64,000 nt of DNA, from NCBI RefSeq assembly GCF_045055655.1, contig NZ_JBANFI010000003.1, positions 310,001 to 374,000 of the forward strand. Reading direction: 5' to 3'. Each line of letters begins with the position of its first letter. Positions within the stretch are counted from its first letter, which is position 1. The translations under genes were made by a program, and so were the position numbers. The notes beneath the pieces are model-generated. The model ran no database searches. It saw nothing but the letters and a program-made list of their open reading frames with translations, and was not told where the DNA came from. Below, in pieces: positions 62,573 to 64,000 of this stretch. Origin of the DNA: Marinospirillum alkalitolerans. GTDB taxonomy: Bacteria > Pseudomonadota > Gammaproteobacteria > Pseudomonadales > Halomonadaceae.

Positions 62573-64000
62573 TTACCTCCCGACACTGTTAATCAGTGTG
62601 TCGAATAATCTCTGCGCGGTTGAAATTACCTGACTGGCAGCCTGATAGGACATCTGAAAGCGGATCAAATTCGCGGCCTCTTCGTCCATATTGACACCCG
62701 ATGCAGACTCACGCATGGCGATACTTTGATTGAGGGTTGCACGGGCGACATCGCTGGCTGTGCGCGCTTCAGAAGTTTGAATCCCCACTTTTTCAACTAG
62801 AATCGAGTAGGTTTCGCCCAGCGTTGTACCACCGCGTCCATCTTCACCGCGATTGATCAGTTTGGCTGATTGCATCTGCGCCAAAGCCGCGCCATTACTG
62901 CCACCGGCAGAGCCTTCGAGCACCCACTTATCTCCATTCTTAGCTAAGCTCGCGTCAACCTTGAGGACTAAGTCCACTTCTGGTGCTGTGCCAACTGAAA
63001 AAATGTAGGTACCACCACCATTAGCAGTACCAACGACTTCCACTCCAGTTTTATCCTTTAAAGTAAAGGTAGTGGGAGTGGCAGTGCCGTCGAATGTCAG
63101 TTCAGCGCCGGTGAGATCAACACCGTTAAAATCCGATAGTTTCTGATCGGCTAAATTGGCATAACTAACACGAGCGGTGCCCGCATTATTCTCAAAAGCA
63201 CCAATACCTGACATCGCTAACTTATTGGTATCGGTCAGATCTGGAGAACGTTCCAGTTGGGACGCACCAAGACGCGTTGGTGAAATCAGCAGGCCGCCTT
63301 TGAGAAGATCATTGATTCCTGCTACAGCATCAACATCTAAATTGTTCGCTGCAGGATCAGCAGGATCAGGGCTCTGACCATTGGTTAAGCGAAAACCATA
63401 GGTATCCTGCAGGGCATCATTCAGGTCGGCTATAGTTGTGAAGGGCCCACCTGGCGGCGTCATATTCTGCCCAGTTTGTGCATCTTGCAAAATAAAATTA
63501 CTGCCTTGCTGGCGGAGCGTAAACTCTTTTGCTGGTAGTTTATTCAGACCATTCGGGTCAATCCACACACCAGCTGGTGCTTCACGCTGAATACCGGGGA
63601 TGCGATCTTTCTGCGACTGGGACCGATTAATATCGTGAAACAGATCTCCACCTTGGTTGCCATCACGATCTATCCCCTGGCTGTGTTGATTATTCATCTC
63701 GCCAGCAAAGACGATAGCAATCCGGCCCATTTCGGCCAAGGCAGGGTCCAAGGTATCACGACGATAGCGGATGACACCGCCCATCTGACCACCAGTAATG
63801 CTGTTGGTGATATTCATCTTGGCGCCGCGTGAATCGATTAGATTCACTTCATAGCGACTCTTGTCATTGGTGCCAGGCACGGCTTCAAGACGACTAGCAG
63901 AATCGCCGACAATCAGCGGAATGCCTTCACCAATCATCACGTTGATGGTGTTGCCATCCTGCTCAACGGCCTGTACATCAACATATTCACTCAGCTCACG
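62573..64000 (-). CDS. flgK: Flagellar hook-associated protein FlgK (5' part outside window)
   Basis: The minus-strand frame is open through base 64000, so the gene is cut by the window and only its C-terminal 475 or so residues are seen. The visible start (RELSEYVDVQAVEQDGNTINVMIGEG) matches the mid-region of FlgK, and the C-terminus (SGVNMDEEAANLIRFQMSYQAASQVISTAQRLFDTLINSV) is the typical FlgK D0 helix. HAP1 is exported to join hook and filament. Five bases separate it from flgL. Confidence 0.95.
   Translation of the reverse strand, partial: RELSEYVDVQAVEQDGNTINVMIGEGIPLIVGDSASRLEAVPGTNDKSRYEVNLIDSRGAKMNITNSITGGQMGGVIRYRRDTLDPALAEMGRIAIVFAGEMNNQHSQGIDRDGNQGGDLFHDINRSQSQKDRIPGIQREAPAGVWIDPNGLNKLPAKEFTLRQQGSNFILQDAQTGQNMTPPGGPFTTIADLNDALQDTYGFRLTNGQSPDPADPAANNLDVDAVAGINDLLKGGLLISPTRLGASQLERSPDLTDTNKLAMSGIGAFENNAGTARVSYANLADQKLSDFNGVDLTGAELTFDGTATPTTFTLKDKTGVEVVGTANGGGTYIFSVGTAPEVDLVLKVDASLAKNGDKWVLEGSAGGSNGAALAQMQSAKLINRGEDGRGGTTLGETYSILVEKVGIQTSEARTASDVARATLNQSIAMRESASGVNMDEEAANLIRFQMSYQAASQVISTAQRLFDTLINSVGR

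Overview
The window reads as a continuous chromosomal segment of a gammaproteobacterium. The core blocks are gammaproteobacterial in order and sequence: hisS-yfgM-bamB-der, divergent metE/metR, purE-purK, flgK-flgL and a PdhR ortholog. Their mix with FapA, LutABC, DctBD and many small overlapping metal-uptake genes suggests an Oceanospirillales-like marine or halotolerant relative. That placement is inference; there is no rRNA or other decisive marker. I see no tRNA or rRNA gene, CRISPR array, insertion sequence, prophage or obvious pseudogene. Both ends cut genes: hisS at the left and flgK at the right.

Layout. 1-4.7 kb: hisS, yfgM, bamB and der on the plus strand, closed by a strong terminator. 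4.7-18.4 kb: an iron/siderophore island. It has a minus-strand binding protein, two permeases and an ATPase, a ferric-siderophore reductase, a LysR regulator, a plus-strand TonB receptor and second binding lipoprotein, and a MacA-MacB-OprM-type efflux system. Fur-like sites precede several of these units and no siderophore biosynthesis gene is visible, so uptake and recycling of siderophores is the most economical reading. 18.5-27.3 kb: a second metal-acquisition unit. It runs TonB receptor, PepSY membrane protein, DUF2271, DUF4198, a small exported protein, a single-pass membrane protein, then a ZnuA/C/B-like importer ending in a second binding-protein-like gene that has lost the metal-ligand histidines.

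27.3-29.5 kb: a lone Rossmann-domain protein and a FapA/DUF342 protein. 29.6-37.2 kb: a minus-strand lactate operon, lutA-lutB-lutC-lldP-dld, headed by a near-perfect PdhR/LldR palindrome. 37.6-41.1 kb: a Tat-exported PhoX-type phosphatase and DadA. 41.2-42.8 kb: an unrecognised two-gene unit (a beta-sandwich protein and an amphipathic-helix protein) preceded by an NtrC-like site. 43.2-48.0 kb: ybaK, then pdhR-dctB-dctD, with a PdhR-like site before pdhR. This links the regulator to the lactate operon about 6 kb away.

48.2-53.5 kb: a chemoreceptor, a periplasmic tandem rhodanese, and a PAS-GGDEF-EAL protein whose GGDEF motif is degenerate. 53.6-57.1 kb: metE and metR, with a MetR box overlapping the metR start codon. 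57.2-61.5 kb: a 41-codon membrane protein with its own terminator, a degenerate PilZ-like protein, dps with a coupled DUF501 gene, purE/purK, and a small two-helix membrane protein. 61.6-64.0 kb: flgL and the 3' part of flgK.

The strongest candidates for something undescribed are the metal importer with a ligand-less second binding protein and two exported proteins predicted to start with histidine, and the two-gene unit at 41.2-42.8 kb.
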